Shown piece after piece: positions 1-8,453 of a stretch of DNA of 64,000 nt. The stretch spans positions 1-64,000 of the forward strand of contig PXRI01000010.1 of the NCBI GenBank assembly GCA_003021005.1, given 5' to 3'. Under the pieces are notes generated by a model. It was not told the DNA's origin and ran no database searches. It saw nothing but the letters and a program-made list of their open reading frames with translations. Source of the stretch: Halobacteriales archaeon QS_1_69_70 (GTDB lineage Archaea > Halobacteriota > Halobacteria > Halobacteriales > Haloarculaceae). A program made the translations under genes and the position numbers. How positions within the stretch are numbered: the first letter of the stretch is position 1; every line of letters begins with the position of its first letter.

Positions 1-90
1 CAGTTCTACAATACGTTCTCACGTGCGAGTCCAGAATCGGCTGAAGAGTGGTTGAAAGCGATAAGCTGGGCATGGAATCAGCTAATCTGA
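1..90 (+). CDS. IS6-like transposase, C-terminal fragment
   Basis: An open frame enters from the left edge and ends at TGA 88-90. It gives 29 residues, with AEEWLKAISWAWNQL near the end. Haloarchaeal IS6 (IS26-like) DDE transposases usually end in a short Trp-rich helix of this type, and the frame stops just before a sequence that reads as an IS6 terminal repeat. The family call rests mainly on that repeat, because the catalytic residues lie outside the window. The gene is truncated only by the window edge. Confidence 0.6.
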   Translation, partial: QFYNTFSRASPESAEEWLKAISWAWNQLI

Positions 91-98
91 ACAGTGCC
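1..98 (+). mobile_element. Right end of an IS6-family insertion sequence
   Basis: The transposase stop codon is followed at once by AACAGTGCC (90-98). Its reverse complement GGCACTGTT is the usual outer start of IS6/IS26-family terminal inverted repeats. I place the element boundary at 98. The eight bases after it (99-106) would be one copy of the target duplication, but the other copy is outside the window. The left end and most of the element are not visible. Confidence 0.6.
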
Positions 99-463
99 TT
101 CAAAACTTTCCCTAAGTACTAAGGTCCCTCGGCCCGCTCGCGCGGCAGCGCCGCGCGAGGACACCGCAGCGACCGGTGGAGCGAGGAGCGCAGCGAGGCC
201 CGGCGGTCACGCGAGCGCAGCGAGCGTGAAGTCGGCAGTCGCAGCCCGCGCAGCGAAGCGAGCAGGACCGACTGCCGGTAGGTCGAGGCGGTCGAGGGCT
301 TCGGAAGCTGGCCAGTCCGAATCGCGAGTGTCGAACCGATCGAAGCATTCGGAGATATCACTCAGATACCGGCCAAGAACTAAATCGATCACAGATAAGT
401 AAACCTATGTTGGTCCCATCAGAACAATTATATGATACCTGAGCTGGGCGCCAAATCGGACTG
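99..463. other. Non-coding stretch with GC-rich low-complexity repeats
   Basis: No credible gene. 120-300 is GC-rich and built from repeated words such as GAGCGCAGCGAGCG and GCAGCGAAGCGAGC, like the intergenic repeats near 52300 and 63450. 300-463 is AT-richer and lies behind the purE stop. The open frames here are arginine/alanine-rich readings of the repeat and do not look like haloarchaeal protein. Confidence 0.6.
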
Positions 464-1087
464 TTAATCCCTGTTCTCGCGGAAATTGTCCGTCCCCTCC
501 CCGTGTAGGCGCCGCGACACCTCGCCGACGTCGTCTTGGAGGTCGTCGTGATACGCCTCGAGCCGCTCCTCCAGTTCCGGATACCCCCGAGCCAGGATCT
601 GCACCGCCGACAGCGCGGCGTTGAACGACTTCCCCGCATCCACCGCTACGATCGGCGCGCCGGTCGGCATCCCGACGACGGAGTCGACGGACTTCTCCTG
701 GACCGGAATGCCCACGACCGGGAGCGGATAAGCGATGGAGGCCGTCATATTCGGTAGGTCGGCGGACTTGCCGCCGGCGCCGGCGATGATGACGTCGAGG
801 CCACGGTCGCGCGCGGTCTCGCCGTAGGCGTACAAAAGCTCCGGGGTCCGGTGGGCGGAGACGACGTACGTCTCGAAGGAAAAGCGGGCCTCCGGCGGGT
901 CGTCGTAGTCGGTGACCTCGGCGAATCCGAGTTCGGTGAGCGCCTCGTGGGCGCCCTCCATCACGTCAAGGTCCGAGTCAGACCCCATGATGACCCCGAC
1001 GTCGGGGGTCGCCGCAGGGTCCCGCTCGGCGTCGGCCTCCGCCCGGAGGAGGTCGATGAGGTCCTGGACCGCCTGTGAGCGCGTCAT
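464..1087 (-). CDS. purE: 5-(carboxyamino)imidazole ribonucleotide mutase PurE
   Basis: PurE interconverts N5-CAIR and CAIR in de novo purine synthesis, in the cytoplasm. The 207-residue protein has the GSDSD motif (about residues 35-39) that binds the ribonucleotide phosphate, the SAHRTP motif (77-82) with the catalytic His, and the AGAGG segment (102-106) typical of class I PurE. It is longer than bacterial PurE (about 160-170) because of a 28-residue N-terminal helix and an acidic C-terminal tail, as is common in haloarchaea. purK lies upstream on the same strand with one membrane-protein gene between them, so the two may be co-transcribed. Confidence 0.95.
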   Translation of the reverse strand: MTRSQAVQDLIDLLRAEADAERDPAATPDVGVIMGSDSDLDVMEGAHEALTELGFAEVTDYDDPPEARFSFETYVVSAHRTPELLYAYGETARDRGLDVIIAGAGGKSADLPNMTASIAYPLPVVGIPVQEKSVDSVVGMPTGAPIVAVDAGKSFNAALSAVQILARGYPELEERLEAYHDDLQDDVGEVSRRLHGEGTDNFRENRD

Positions 1088-1208
1088 GGACTCGTTGGCG
1101 GGCCGGGCGGGTTTTGGCGTTGTGGTATATCTTTGACCGATCCGTCGTGATCGGTGCCTGAGGGGATTACGTCCTCATGAATCACCGGGTGTCGAAATCA
1201 CGTTTCGA

Positions 1209-1712
1209 TCAATGCACCATATCCATATGTAAAACATTGAAATAGAATCCCACCGCGACGCAAATCGTGTACAGGAGCACCGCGACGAGTCGGACGACTA
1301 AGGTCCGCACCTTGGTTTTGAATAACTCCAGGTCCCTGCCCAGGAGTCCTATGTCGTACGTGAGAGTTGCGAGCGGATTCGTGATGGCTGTAGCCCCCAG
1401 GACTATACTCACATATTGTATGTAATAGCTCCTTGGGGTGGGGGCCAACCACGGACCGATTACCATTGCAATCGCCGGAAATGCCGCGAGGGCGAGCGCA
1501 GCCAGGTATGAGTGGTCGCGATACCCCAGCCAGAGTGGGAGCCCGAGGATAACCACCATGACACCCGCTACGACGGGGCGGGGTTGGTAGTCGACGCTGT
1601 ACCCGATCAGAAAGGCGACAAGACCCGTGAGACCGGAGACTGCGGCCGGGAGATGCGCACGCCAGGTCGATGACCCGTCGTCACGGAATCGATCGAATAC
1701 GTCGGGTGTCAT
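1209..1712 (-). CDS. Small integral membrane protein, unknown function
   Basis: A 167-residue protein with about four predicted membrane segments: near residues 22-42, 44-60, 66-90 and 138-160. It has a short cytoplasm-like acidic N-terminus. I recognise no enzyme motif. The base composition is somewhat lower in GC than in purE and purK on either side, and the protein has no obvious link to purines, so it may be an insertion between the two pur genes. The ATG at 1712 is the only good start. Function unknown. Confidence 0.6.
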   Translation of the reverse strand: MTPDVFDRFRDDGSSTWRAHLPAAVSGLTGLVAFLIGYSVDYQPRPVVAGVMVVILGLPLWLGYRDHSYLAALALAAFPAIAMVIGPWLAPTPRSYYIQYVSIVLGATAITNPLATLTYDIGLLGRDLELFKTKVRTLVVRLVAVLLYTICVAVGFYFNVLHMDMVH

Positions 1713-1846
1713 CGTGAACCTCGCTTAGCGCGTCATTCCCCCGGTCGGGGGCATCAAGGTTGCGATACCGCCGGCGGGGGCCGTTGTGACCACCACGGCG
1801 AGGAGACCCGCTGGAACGTCAGCCAGGTTGGCACGCCAGACGTCGA

Positions 1847-2995
1847 TCAGCTGAAGGTCAGCCCGTCGCGAAGCTCACGTGCCCGCGCCAGCAGCGTCTC
1901 GGCGTCCGAATCGGCGTCCGACAGCGTGACGTGGCCCATCTTCCGGAGCGGCCGCACCTCCCGCTTGCCGTACCAGTGCAGCGACGCCGCCGGGTCCTCG
2001 AGTACTGCCTCGACCCCGGAGAGTTCGGCGGGCTGTGATTCCTCGATGTCGCCGAGGATGTTCGTGGTGACCGAGGGCGCGCGGCGCTCGGCGGCCCCGA
2101 GCGGCCACCCGAGGACGGCCCGGGCGTGCTGTTCGAACTGGGAGCTGTGGGCGCCCTCGATCGTCCAGTGGCCGGAGTTGTGCGGCCGGGGCGCGATCTC
2201 GTTGACCAGGATGTCTCCCTCACTCGTTTCGAACAGTTCGATGCCGTAGACGCCACGACCGTCCAACATCTCGAGGACCTCGAGGGCCACCCGGCGGGCC
2301 CGCTCGCGGACCACCGGCGCAATGCGGGCCGGTGTCACCAGCTCCCGGAGGATCTCCGCCTCGTGGACGGTCTCGGTCACGGGGAACGCCCGGACCGCAT
2401 CTGTCCCCTTCACGCCGATGACTGCGAGTTCTCGCTCGAAGTCGACCAGCTCCTCGGCCAGCGCCGGCCCAGTCTCGGCGATCGCCCCCTCGGCGTCCCC
2501 CGGCCCCTCGACCGGGAAGTTCCCCCGGCCGTCGTAGCCGCCCTCGCGGGCCTTCAGCATCAGCGGCCAGCCGAGGTCCTCGCCGGCCGCCCGGAGGGCC
2601 GCCGCCGTGTCGACGCCGCGGAAGTCGGGGACGTGGACGCCAGCGTCGGCGAGCGCGCGGTCCTGGACGAGCTTGTCCTGGATCGTCCGGAGCGTGTCGG
2701 GGTCCGGATGGACCGGCGTCACCGTGGTCTCGCCGACCCGTTCCATCGCGTCCGGGTCGGCGAGTTCGATCTCGAATGTCAGCACGTCGGCGCGCTCGGC
2801 GAGGTCCCGGATCGCGTCGGGGTCGTTGAAGTCGCCGACGATCTGGTCGCGGACGACCGGCGCCGCGGGACAGTCCGGCGTCGGGTCCGAGACGACGACC
2901 TCGACGCCCAGCGGGCCGGCCGCCTCCCCGAGCATCCGGGCGAGCTGGCCGCCGCCGACGACGCCGACGGTCGCGGCGGGCGTGACGTGGGGCAT
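1847..2995 (-). CDS. purK: N5-carboxyaminoimidazole ribonucleotide synthase PurK
   Basis: PurK is the ATP-grasp ligase that carboxylates AIR with bicarbonate and ATP to give N5-CAIR, the substrate of PurE. The N-terminal GVVGGGQLARM (about residues 11-21) is the PurK signature. KAREGGYDGRG is the ATP-grasp lysine and glycine loop, and VNEIAPRPHNSGHWT carries the metal-binding Glu/Asn and substrate contacts. The length of 382 is normal. I start at the ATG 2993-2995 (MPHVTP): the open frame extends 56 codons further upstream, but that part is arginine/proline-rich and unlike PurK. Confidence 0.94.
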   Translation of the reverse strand: MPHVTPAATVGVVGGGQLARMLGEAAGPLGVEVVVSDPTPDCPAAPVVRDQIVGDFNDPDAIRDLAERADVLTFEIELADPDAMERVGETTVTPVHPDPDTLRTIQDKLVQDRALADAGVHVPDFRGVDTAAALRAAGEDLGWPLMLKAREGGYDGRGNFPVEGPGDAEGAIAETGPALAEELVDFERELAVIGVKGTDAVRAFPVTETVHEAEILRELVTPARIAPVVRERARRVALEVLEMLDGRGVYGIELFETSEGDILVNEIAPRPHNSGHWTIEGAHSSQFEQHARAVLGWPLGAAERRAPSVTTNILGDIEESQPAELSGVEAVLEDPAASLHWYGKREVRPLRKMGHVTLSDADSDAETLLARARELRDGLTFS

Positions 2996-3104
2996 GGGGG
3001 ACCGTGCTGGCGGCTCGACCGAGAAGGTTGCTGTTCGGCGCGACCCGCCATGCCGGGGTGGCCCGACCGCAAGCTGTATTCCCGGGCGCCGCGAACGGCC
3101 GGGC

Positions 3105-3374
3105 ATGGACCTGCTCACCCGACCCGCGGAGCTTGCGTGTAGGGCGTGCGGCGAGCAGATCACAGATGCAGGCTATCTCCCCGCCATCGAGCGCGAGGCC
3201 GGCTACGAACCGCAGGCCGACGAGGCGGTCTGTGACGACTGTGGCTTCAACGAGGTCGGGATGACGGGTTGTGCCCCGGAGCTGGACGACGTGGTCGAGC
3301 CGGACGGGGCCGACGTGCTGTTGTACGTCCGGTGGACGGATGACGGCCCGACGGTCGTGAGCGCCAAGGAGTGA
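3105..3374 (+). CDS. Small zinc-ribbon-like protein, haloarchaeal
   Basis: An 89-residue acidic protein with two CxxC knuckles, C12/C15 and C43/C46, plus C56, suggesting a treble-clef or zinc-ribbon fold. It starts at the ATG 3105-3107. The same frame is open further upstream, but that part lies over the antisense of purK and reads as low-complexity Ser/Arg. It is divergent from purK, with about 110 bases between the starts. No enzymatic motif is seen. The function is unknown; a nucleic-acid or metal-binding role is only a guess from the cysteines. Confidence 0.65.
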   Translation: MDLLTRPAELACRACGEQITDAGYLPAIEREAGYEPQADEAVCDDCGFNEVGMTGCAPELDDVVEPDGADVLLYVRWTDDGPTVVSAKE

Positions 3375-3408
3375 CGGCAAGGGGCTCGCAGGGAACGAGG
3401 CGAGGGAG

Positions 3409-3483
3409 TAGCGGGAGGACGATTTGAACGTCCGGTCTCCGGGTTATGAGCCCGGCGGAATCTCCTGGCTATCCCATCCCGCT
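3409..3483 (-). tRNA. Initiator tRNA-Met (CAU)
   Basis: Read on the minus strand, the sequence folds as a full cloverleaf. The acceptor stem AGCGGGA/TCCCGCT includes the A1-U72 pair that marks archaeal initiators. The anticodon arm is CCGGG-CTCATAA-CCCGG, with three G-C pairs next to the loop, another initiator hallmark. The T-arm is GGACG-TTCAAAT-CGTCC and the discriminator is A. The anticodon is CAU. CCA is not encoded. There is no intron, unlike the elongator tRNA-Met of many haloarchaea. Confidence 0.93.
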
Positions 3484-3543
3484 AACGGGTGGTACCCCGG
3501 TCCGCCAATTAAGGGTTGTGATATGGCCGCCGTCCCGGGGATT

Positions 3544-4155
3544 CTACCCGCCGTGGTGGACCCGCCAGGTGACGAGGCTCTCGGCGACGTAGTTGAGCGT
3601 CATCCCCGCGCCGATGGCGACGGCGTTCGCGACGGTCGGCCAGAGGTCGGCGCCGCCGACGAGGACCGTGACGTCGGTCCAGGCGGTGAGGGCGAAAAGC
3701 GTCGCGAACGCCACCGTGAGCCCCCCGACCCGCACCAGGTGGGACCGCCCGTACCGGCGGCAGCGCGAGACGAACCCGGCCTCGCCCTCGCCGGCGAACG
3801 TCCAGCGGTCGTTCACCAGGAACATAAGCGTGATCGACGCCTCGGCGCCGACGGCCTTCGCCGCCAGCGGCGGGGCGGACCGTGCGAGGACGCCCGAGGT
3901 CAGCAGGGCGACGATGACGGTCTCCAGCGTCGCGCCGGCGGCGCCGACGGAGACGAACCGGCCGATGCGTCCGGCCGCCGCGAGCGCGCGGAGGCGGTCC
4001 TGGAGCAGTTCGAGGGGGCCGGGCCGGGGGACCGCATCGCCCGAAGACGAACTGTCGTCCGCCGACGTATCGTCCGCCGGCGAGCCGGCCGTCCCGCTGT
4101 CGGCGGCGCCGGGGGCGGCCGCCTCGGAGTCCTCGCCGGCGTCGGCCGTCGTCAT
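3544..4155 (-). CDS. GtrA family membrane protein
   Basis: A 203-residue protein. The first 60 residues are acidic and low-complexity (many Asp, Ser, Ala). The rest is a GtrA domain with four membrane segments (roughly residues 72-95, 100-120, 140-162, 170-192), including the typical FLVNDRWTF and TLNYVAESLVTWR segments. GtrA proteins are thought to help move polyprenyl-linked sugars across the membrane. The start ATG overlaps the stop of the upstream glycosyltransferase (ATGA at 4152-4155), so the two are translationally coupled and probably act on the same lipid-linked sugar. Confidence 0.88.
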   Translation of the reverse strand: MTTADAGEDSEAAAPGAADSGTAGSPADDTSADDSSSSGDAVPRPGPLELLQDRLRALAAAGRIGRFVSVGAAGATLETVIVALLTSGVLARSAPPLAAKAVGAEASITLMFLVNDRWTFAGEGEAGFVSRCRRYGRSHLVRVGGLTVAFATLFALTAWTDVTVLVGGADLWPTVANAVAIGAGMTLNYVAESLVTWRVHHGG

Positions 4156-4973
4156 CGACGGTCGCCGTCCCCGCGGCCGTCCGTCGCGTGGTCGAGGATG
4201 GCAGCGTCCGTCGTGCGGTCGACGAGGGCAGTGCCCTCGCGTCGCCGATCGGCGATGGCGTCGTGCAGGCGGCTGTCGCCGAGCCGCTGTGCGCGGTGGC
4301 GCGCGGTGAAAAGCGCCGCGCCGAGGTCCAGGACGGTCGCGACCGGGTCGACGGTGGAGCCGGGCTGGTCCTCCCACTCGATGGGGACCTCGACGACCCG
4401 ACGGTCCAGGGCGGCCGCCATCGCGACCAGTTCGACGTCCCAGCCGAACCCGGGTTCGTAGAGGTGCCCGCGGACGGTCGCCCACGCCTCGGCGGTGACG
4501 GCCTTGGTGCCACACTGGTAGTCGTGGAGGTCGGCGGCGAGCAGGCGGCGCGCCAGCCAGGCGAAGCCGTCCCCGAGGAACCGGCGGCCCCAGGTCCGGT
4601 GGCCGACGACGGTGGCGTCGGGGTGCCGGCGGGAGCCGACCGCGAGGTCGGCGCCGTCGAGGGCGTCGACGACGCGACCCAGTTCGGCCGCCGGGGTGCT
4701 GCCGTCCGCGTCGGTGAAGGCCAGCCGATCGGTGTCCAGCGCCTCGAACCCGGCGGTGACGGCGGCGCCCTTGCCCCGCCGGACGGGCGCGACGTTCACC
4801 GACAGCGGCGCGACGCCGATGTCCCTGACGAGCCCCTCGGTGGCCGGTGCCGGGTCGTCGAGTTCGACGCGGACGGCGGCGGGCTCGAGGGCGTCGACGA
4901 GGTCCCGGAGATAGGCCTCGAGGCGCTCGACGTCGGGCCGGAAGCCGGGGACGACGACCCCGAGGCTGGTCAT
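4152..4973 (-). CDS. Family 2 glycosyltransferase (dolichyl-phosphate sugar synthase type)
   Basis: A 273-residue GT-A glycosyltransferase. LGVVVPGFRPD begins the nucleotide-sugar fold, VRRGKGAAVTAGFE is the DPM1/AglJ-type loop, and AFTDADGS supplies the metal-binding DxD-like Asp residues. GYxxEx-type and QxxRW motifs are partly replaced by DYQCGTKA and PIEWEDQPGSTVD, common in haloarchaeal dolichyl-phosphate glucose/mannose synthases. The chosen start is the ATG at 4971-4973; an upstream ATG at 5021 adds 16 basic residues. The overlap with the GtrA gene supports a role in making a polyprenyl-phosphate sugar for cell-surface glycans. The exact sugar is unknown. Confidence 0.85.
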   Translation of the reverse strand: MTSLGVVVPGFRPDVERLEAYLRDLVDALEPAAVRVELDDPAPATEGLVRDIGVAPLSVNVAPVRRGKGAAVTAGFEALDTDRLAFTDADGSTPAAELGRVVDALDGADLAVGSRRHPDATVVGHRTWGRRFLGDGFAWLARRLLAADLHDYQCGTKAVTAEAWATVRGHLYEPGFGWDVELVAMAAALDRRVVEVPIEWEDQPGSTVDPVATVLDLGAALFTARHRAQRLGDSRLHDAIADRRREGTALVDRTTDAAILDHATDGRGDGDRR

Positions 4974-5239
4974 GGCCCCGACTCGCGTCCGGGTCCGCAA
5001 AAGCGGTTCGATTCGGGGCACCCGGCGAGGCGGTGTTCATTGTAGGATGCCGTCCGTATGATAGCGCGACCCACCGGCCTCAGGGGCCCCTGTCGGCACC
5101 TCGGTCAATCGGATCGGGCGGGACTCCGCAAGGGGCCGGTGGCTTGCGTTCACCGATGTATCCCTCCACGATTCAACTGCACAGTAACCCCCCGCCGACT
5201 CCGCAAGACGTTTAGGCGGCGCCGCCGGCCGTCCCGGTG

Positions 5240-7492
5240 ATGGAGTACGGGCTCGTCGGCCTGTGGCTCGCTACCTACCTCGTCCTCGGGCTGGCGACGC
5301 TCCCGCTCGCGGCCGCGCTGTTCCCCCGGTTCGAGGACGCCGGCGCCGCACTCGCCGTCCCGCTCGGGCTCGCCGTCGTCGCGGTCGTCGCCCACCTCGT
5401 CGGCCACCTCGCCTTCGGGTGGCCCGCGCTGGCCGCCGGCCTCGTCGCCCTCCTCGCGGCCAGCGCCCTCCTCGGCGACGCCGCCGCGGTCCAGGAGCGG
5501 GCCTCCGCCGAGGCTGCCGGGGTGTTTGCGGCCGCCTTCGTCCTCGTCGTCGCGGTCCGGGCGTACAACCCGGCCATCGCGCCGTTGCCGGTCGCCATCG
5601 GCGAGAAGATGCTGGACGTGGGGCTGGTCCAGGCGTCGCTGCGGGCCGACGCGCTCCCGCCGGAGGACATGTGGTTCGCGGGGGAGACAGTCCAGTACCA
5701 CTACGGCGGCCACATGCTGTCGGCGCTGCTGGCGCTGTTGACCGGAACCGCGCCGCGGTTCGCGTACAACCTGGCGCTCGCGGGCTTCTACGCCGCGCTC
5801 GTGACCGCCGCCTACGGGCTGGCCGGCGCCGTGGGCGCCGTCCACGACGTCCCCCGCCGGGTGGCGGCCGGCCTCGGCGCGTTCTTCGTCGGCGTCGCCG
5901 GCAACCTCCACACCGCCCTCCGGGTCGCCGGGTGGCTGCTCCCCGACGGCCTCGCCTCGAGCGTGCCGGGCGTCCCGGCGGACGCCGCGACCTGGACCCC
6001 GACCGACTTCTCGTACTTCAGCGCCAGCCGCGTCCTTCCGGTCCGGCCCGCCGACCCCTCGGTCACCTACCAGGCGGCGACGGAGTTCCCGCTCTTCGCC
6101 TGGATCAACGCCGACCTCCACGCCCACATGATGAGCCAGCCGTTCATGCTGGTCGCCGTCGCGCTGCTATTCAGCTACTGGCGCGGCGACGCGTCCACCC
6201 GACGGCTCGTCCTCGTCGGCGCGCTCCCGCCGGTCGTGGGACTGGTCGGCCTGGTGAACATCTGGTCGTTCCCGACCGCCCTGGCGCTCACCGCCCTCGC
6301 GTTGCTGTTCGCGCCCGGCGACCCGACGGACCTCCTGGGACGGTACGGGGAGGGACTGGTCGACGACGCGGCGAGCCGCGCCCGCCGGGAGGCCCTCCGC
6401 GTGGGCGCCGCGCTCGTCGGCACGCTCGCGGTCCTCGCCGGGGCCGTCCTCTGGACCGCGCCGTACTGGGTCGGCGTCGTCGCCGAGGGGCCCGGCCAGA
6501 CCGTCACTGTCTGGGGCCACTGGACGCCCCTCGGCCCGCTCGTCGTCGTTCACGGCGTCTTCCTCGCGACGTTCACCGCCTACTTCGCCCGCCGGACCGC
6601 CACCGGCCGGGTCGGGCCGCTGTCGATCCTGTTCGTTGGCCTCGCTGCGGTCGGCGTCGCCGCCCTCGGCGCCCCGGCCGTCGGGCTGACGCTCCCGTTC
6701 CTCGCCGCCGGCGCCTGGCGCCTCCGTGACCGTCCCGACACCGGCTTCCCGACCCTGCTCGTCGGCGCCGGCGTCGGGCTGGTGCTGCTCGTGGAACTGG
6801 TCAGCGTCGAGGGCGAGCGGTTCAACGTGATCTTCAAGTACTACGCCCACGTCTGGCTGTTCTTCTCGGTCGCCGCCGCCGTCCTGCTGCCCGCACTCGC
6901 CCGCGGCCGGCCGACCCTCCCGGACGAGGCCGACGTCGACCGCGAGCGCCTCCGCCGCACCGGGACCGCCCTCGGCGTCGGCCTCATCGCGCTGACCGGC
7001 CTGTACGCCGGCTTCGCCGTCCCGGCGCAGCTCGGCGGCGACCCCGTCGGGGCCGAGGGCCCCACGCTCGACGGCACGGCCTACACGTACGCCATGTACC
7101 CGGACGAGGCCGAGGCCATCGCGTGGTTGAACGGCCAGCCCGGCCGGCAGACCGTCGTGACCGCCGCCCCCGGCGGCTACCGGTGGCGGCCCGAGGCCGG
7201 GAAGGGCGCCTCCGCCCCCGCGAGCCTGACCGGCCACCCGACCGTCCTCGGTTGGTTCCACGAGCGGCAGTACCGCGGCGACGAGCCCTACGAGCGCCGG
7301 CTCTCGGACGTCCGGACGATCTACCAGGGATCCGCGGCCGACCAGCGGGACCTCTTCGACCGCTACGGGGTGGACTACGTCTACGTCGGGCCGGCCGAGC
7401 GGACGAAATACGACGTGGCCGTCGCCGACCACCCCGACCTCGAGGTCGCCTTCCAGGCGGGCAACGTCACCGTCTACGCGGTCCGCACCTGA
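5240..7492 (+). CDS. DUF2298 (Chlor_Arch_YYY) polytopic membrane protein
   Basis: A 750-residue protein with more than ten membrane segments, matching the DUF2298 family of archaea and Chloroflexi. Recognisable pieces are the loop after the fourth helix with VQYHYGGHML, the INADLHAHM segment, and the region around RFNVIFKYYAHVW. Several conserved His, Asp and Tyr residues lie in extracytoplasmic loops, as in membrane glycosyltransferases of the GT-C type, but the family's reaction is not established to my knowledge. Start: ATG 5240, with an alternative GTG one codon upstream. It is divergent from the GT2/GtrA pair, which fits a surface-glycan neighbourhood; that link is inference. Confidence 0.85.
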   Translation: MEYGLVGLWLATYLVLGLATLPLAAALFPRFEDAGAALAVPLGLAVVAVVAHLVGHLAFGWPALAAGLVALLAASALLGDAAAVQERASAEAAGVFAAAFVLVVAVRAYNPAIAPLPVAIGEKMLDVGLVQASLRADALPPEDMWFAGETVQYHYGGHMLSALLALLTGTAPRFAYNLALAGFYAALVTAAYGLAGAVGAVHDVPRRVAAGLGAFFVGVAGNLHTALRVAGWLLPDGLASSVPGVPADAATWTPTDFSYFSASRVLPVRPADPSVTYQAATEFPLFAWINADLHAHMMSQPFMLVAVALLFSYWRGDASTRRLVLVGALPPVVGLVGLVNIWSFPTALALTALALLFAPGDPTDLLGRYGEGLVDDAASRARREALRVGAALVGTLAVLAGAVLWTAPYWVGVVAEGPGQTVTVWGHWTPLGPLVVVHGVFLATFTAYFARRTATGRVGPLSILFVGLAAVGVAALGAPAVGLTLPFLAAGAWRLRDRPDTGFPTLLVGAGVGLVLLVELVSVEGERFNVIFKYYAHVWLFFSVAAAVLLPALARGRPTLPDEADVDRERLRRTGTALGVGLIALTGLYAGFAVPAQLGGDPVGAEGPTLDGTAYTYAMYPDEAEAIAWLNGQPGRQTVVTAAPGGYRWRPEAGKGASAPASLTGHPTVLGWFHERQYRGDEPYERRLSDVRTIYQGSAADQRDLFDRYGVDYVYVGPAERTKYDVAVADHPDLEVAFQAGNVTVYAVRT

Positions 7493-7586
7493 CGCAGTAC
7501 CGAGGCCCGACCCCCATTCTCGAGGGGGCCGGCGTCCGAATTTCCCCCGTCCGTAGAGTAATGAGGCCAGCGGTCCACGGCCACAC

Positions 7587-8435
7587 ATGGCATTCGCCCG
7601 CCACGGCCGAGGGGTGCGGGCCGACGCGGGGGCGCTCGCCTCCCAGGTGCATCCCGTCTTCATGCTGCCGCCGCTCGCCGCCTCGGCGTTCGGCGCAGTT
7701 TTGGCGGACAACCTCGACGTGGCGCTGCTCTCGATCCATCTCGTCGCCGCCTTTGCCGCCCTCTACACCGCCCATATCAAGGACGGCTACGTCGATTTCT
7801 ACCGCCGCGGCGAGGACGACGACCACCCGCTGTCGGCACCCGGCTGTCGCCGCGCGCTCGTCGGTGCCACGGCCGTCTTCTTCGCCTGTGTCGTCGCCAT
7901 CGGCCTCCTCGTCGACGCGTGGGCCGCCCTGCTGACGCTGCCCGGCTGGGTCATCGGCGTCCTCCACGCCCCCCAGCTCGATCTCAACCCCGTCGGCGCG
8001 ACGGCCGGTTACCCGGCCGGCATCGCGTTCGCGCTGCTCGGCGGCTACTACGTCCAGGCGACCGCGCTGTCGGTCGAGGTCGTCGCCTTCGCCGCCGTCT
8101 TCTTTGTCGTCCTCTGTGGCATCAAGACCATCGACGACGCCACCGACTACCAGTACGACCGGTCGATCGACAAGCGCACCGTCGCGGTCGTGCTCGGCGC
8201 CGGGCGTGCCCGGCGGCTCGCCTACGGCCTGATGACGGTCGGGATGGCCGCCGTTTTCGCCCTCGCCGCCGTCGGGGTGTTCCCGCCCGCATCCGCCGCG
8301 GCGCCGGTCGCGTTCGGGCTGGTTGCCGCGTTCGCCCGGCGGGCCGGGGCGGACGATGGCCTCGCCACGAAACTCCTCATCCGTGGCTCCTACCTGTTCG
8401 TGGCGGTGCTCGTGGCGGCGGTCCGGCTGGGGTAG
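7587..8435 (+). CDS. UbiA-type prenyltransferase family membrane protein
   Basis: A 282-residue protein with about eight membrane helices. The second Asp-rich motif is clear (IDDATDYQYDRSIDKRT). The first, usually NDxxDxxxD, is represented by HIKDGYVDFYRRGEDDDH, so the metal-binding Asp residues are spaced differently from classical UbiA. Relatives transfer prenyl groups onto aromatic or lipid acceptors; haloarchaea use several for menaquinone and archaeal lipid synthesis. The altered first motif means the substrate cannot be told. It starts at the ATG 7587, 94 bases behind the DUF2298 gene. Confidence 0.78.
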   Translation: MAFARHGRGVRADAGALASQVHPVFMLPPLAASAFGAVLADNLDVALLSIHLVAAFAALYTAHIKDGYVDFYRRGEDDDHPLSAPGCRRALVGATAVFFACVVAIGLLVDAWAALLTLPGWVIGVLHAPQLDLNPVGATAGYPAGIAFALLGGYYVQATALSVEVVAFAAVFFVVLCGIKTIDDATDYQYDRSIDKRTVAVVLGAGRARRLAYGLMTVGMAAVFALAAVGVFPPASAAAPVAFGLVAAFARRAGADDGLATKLLIRGSYLFVAVLVAAVRLG

Positions 8436-8453
8436 CCGTCCGGTCTCCGTGTC

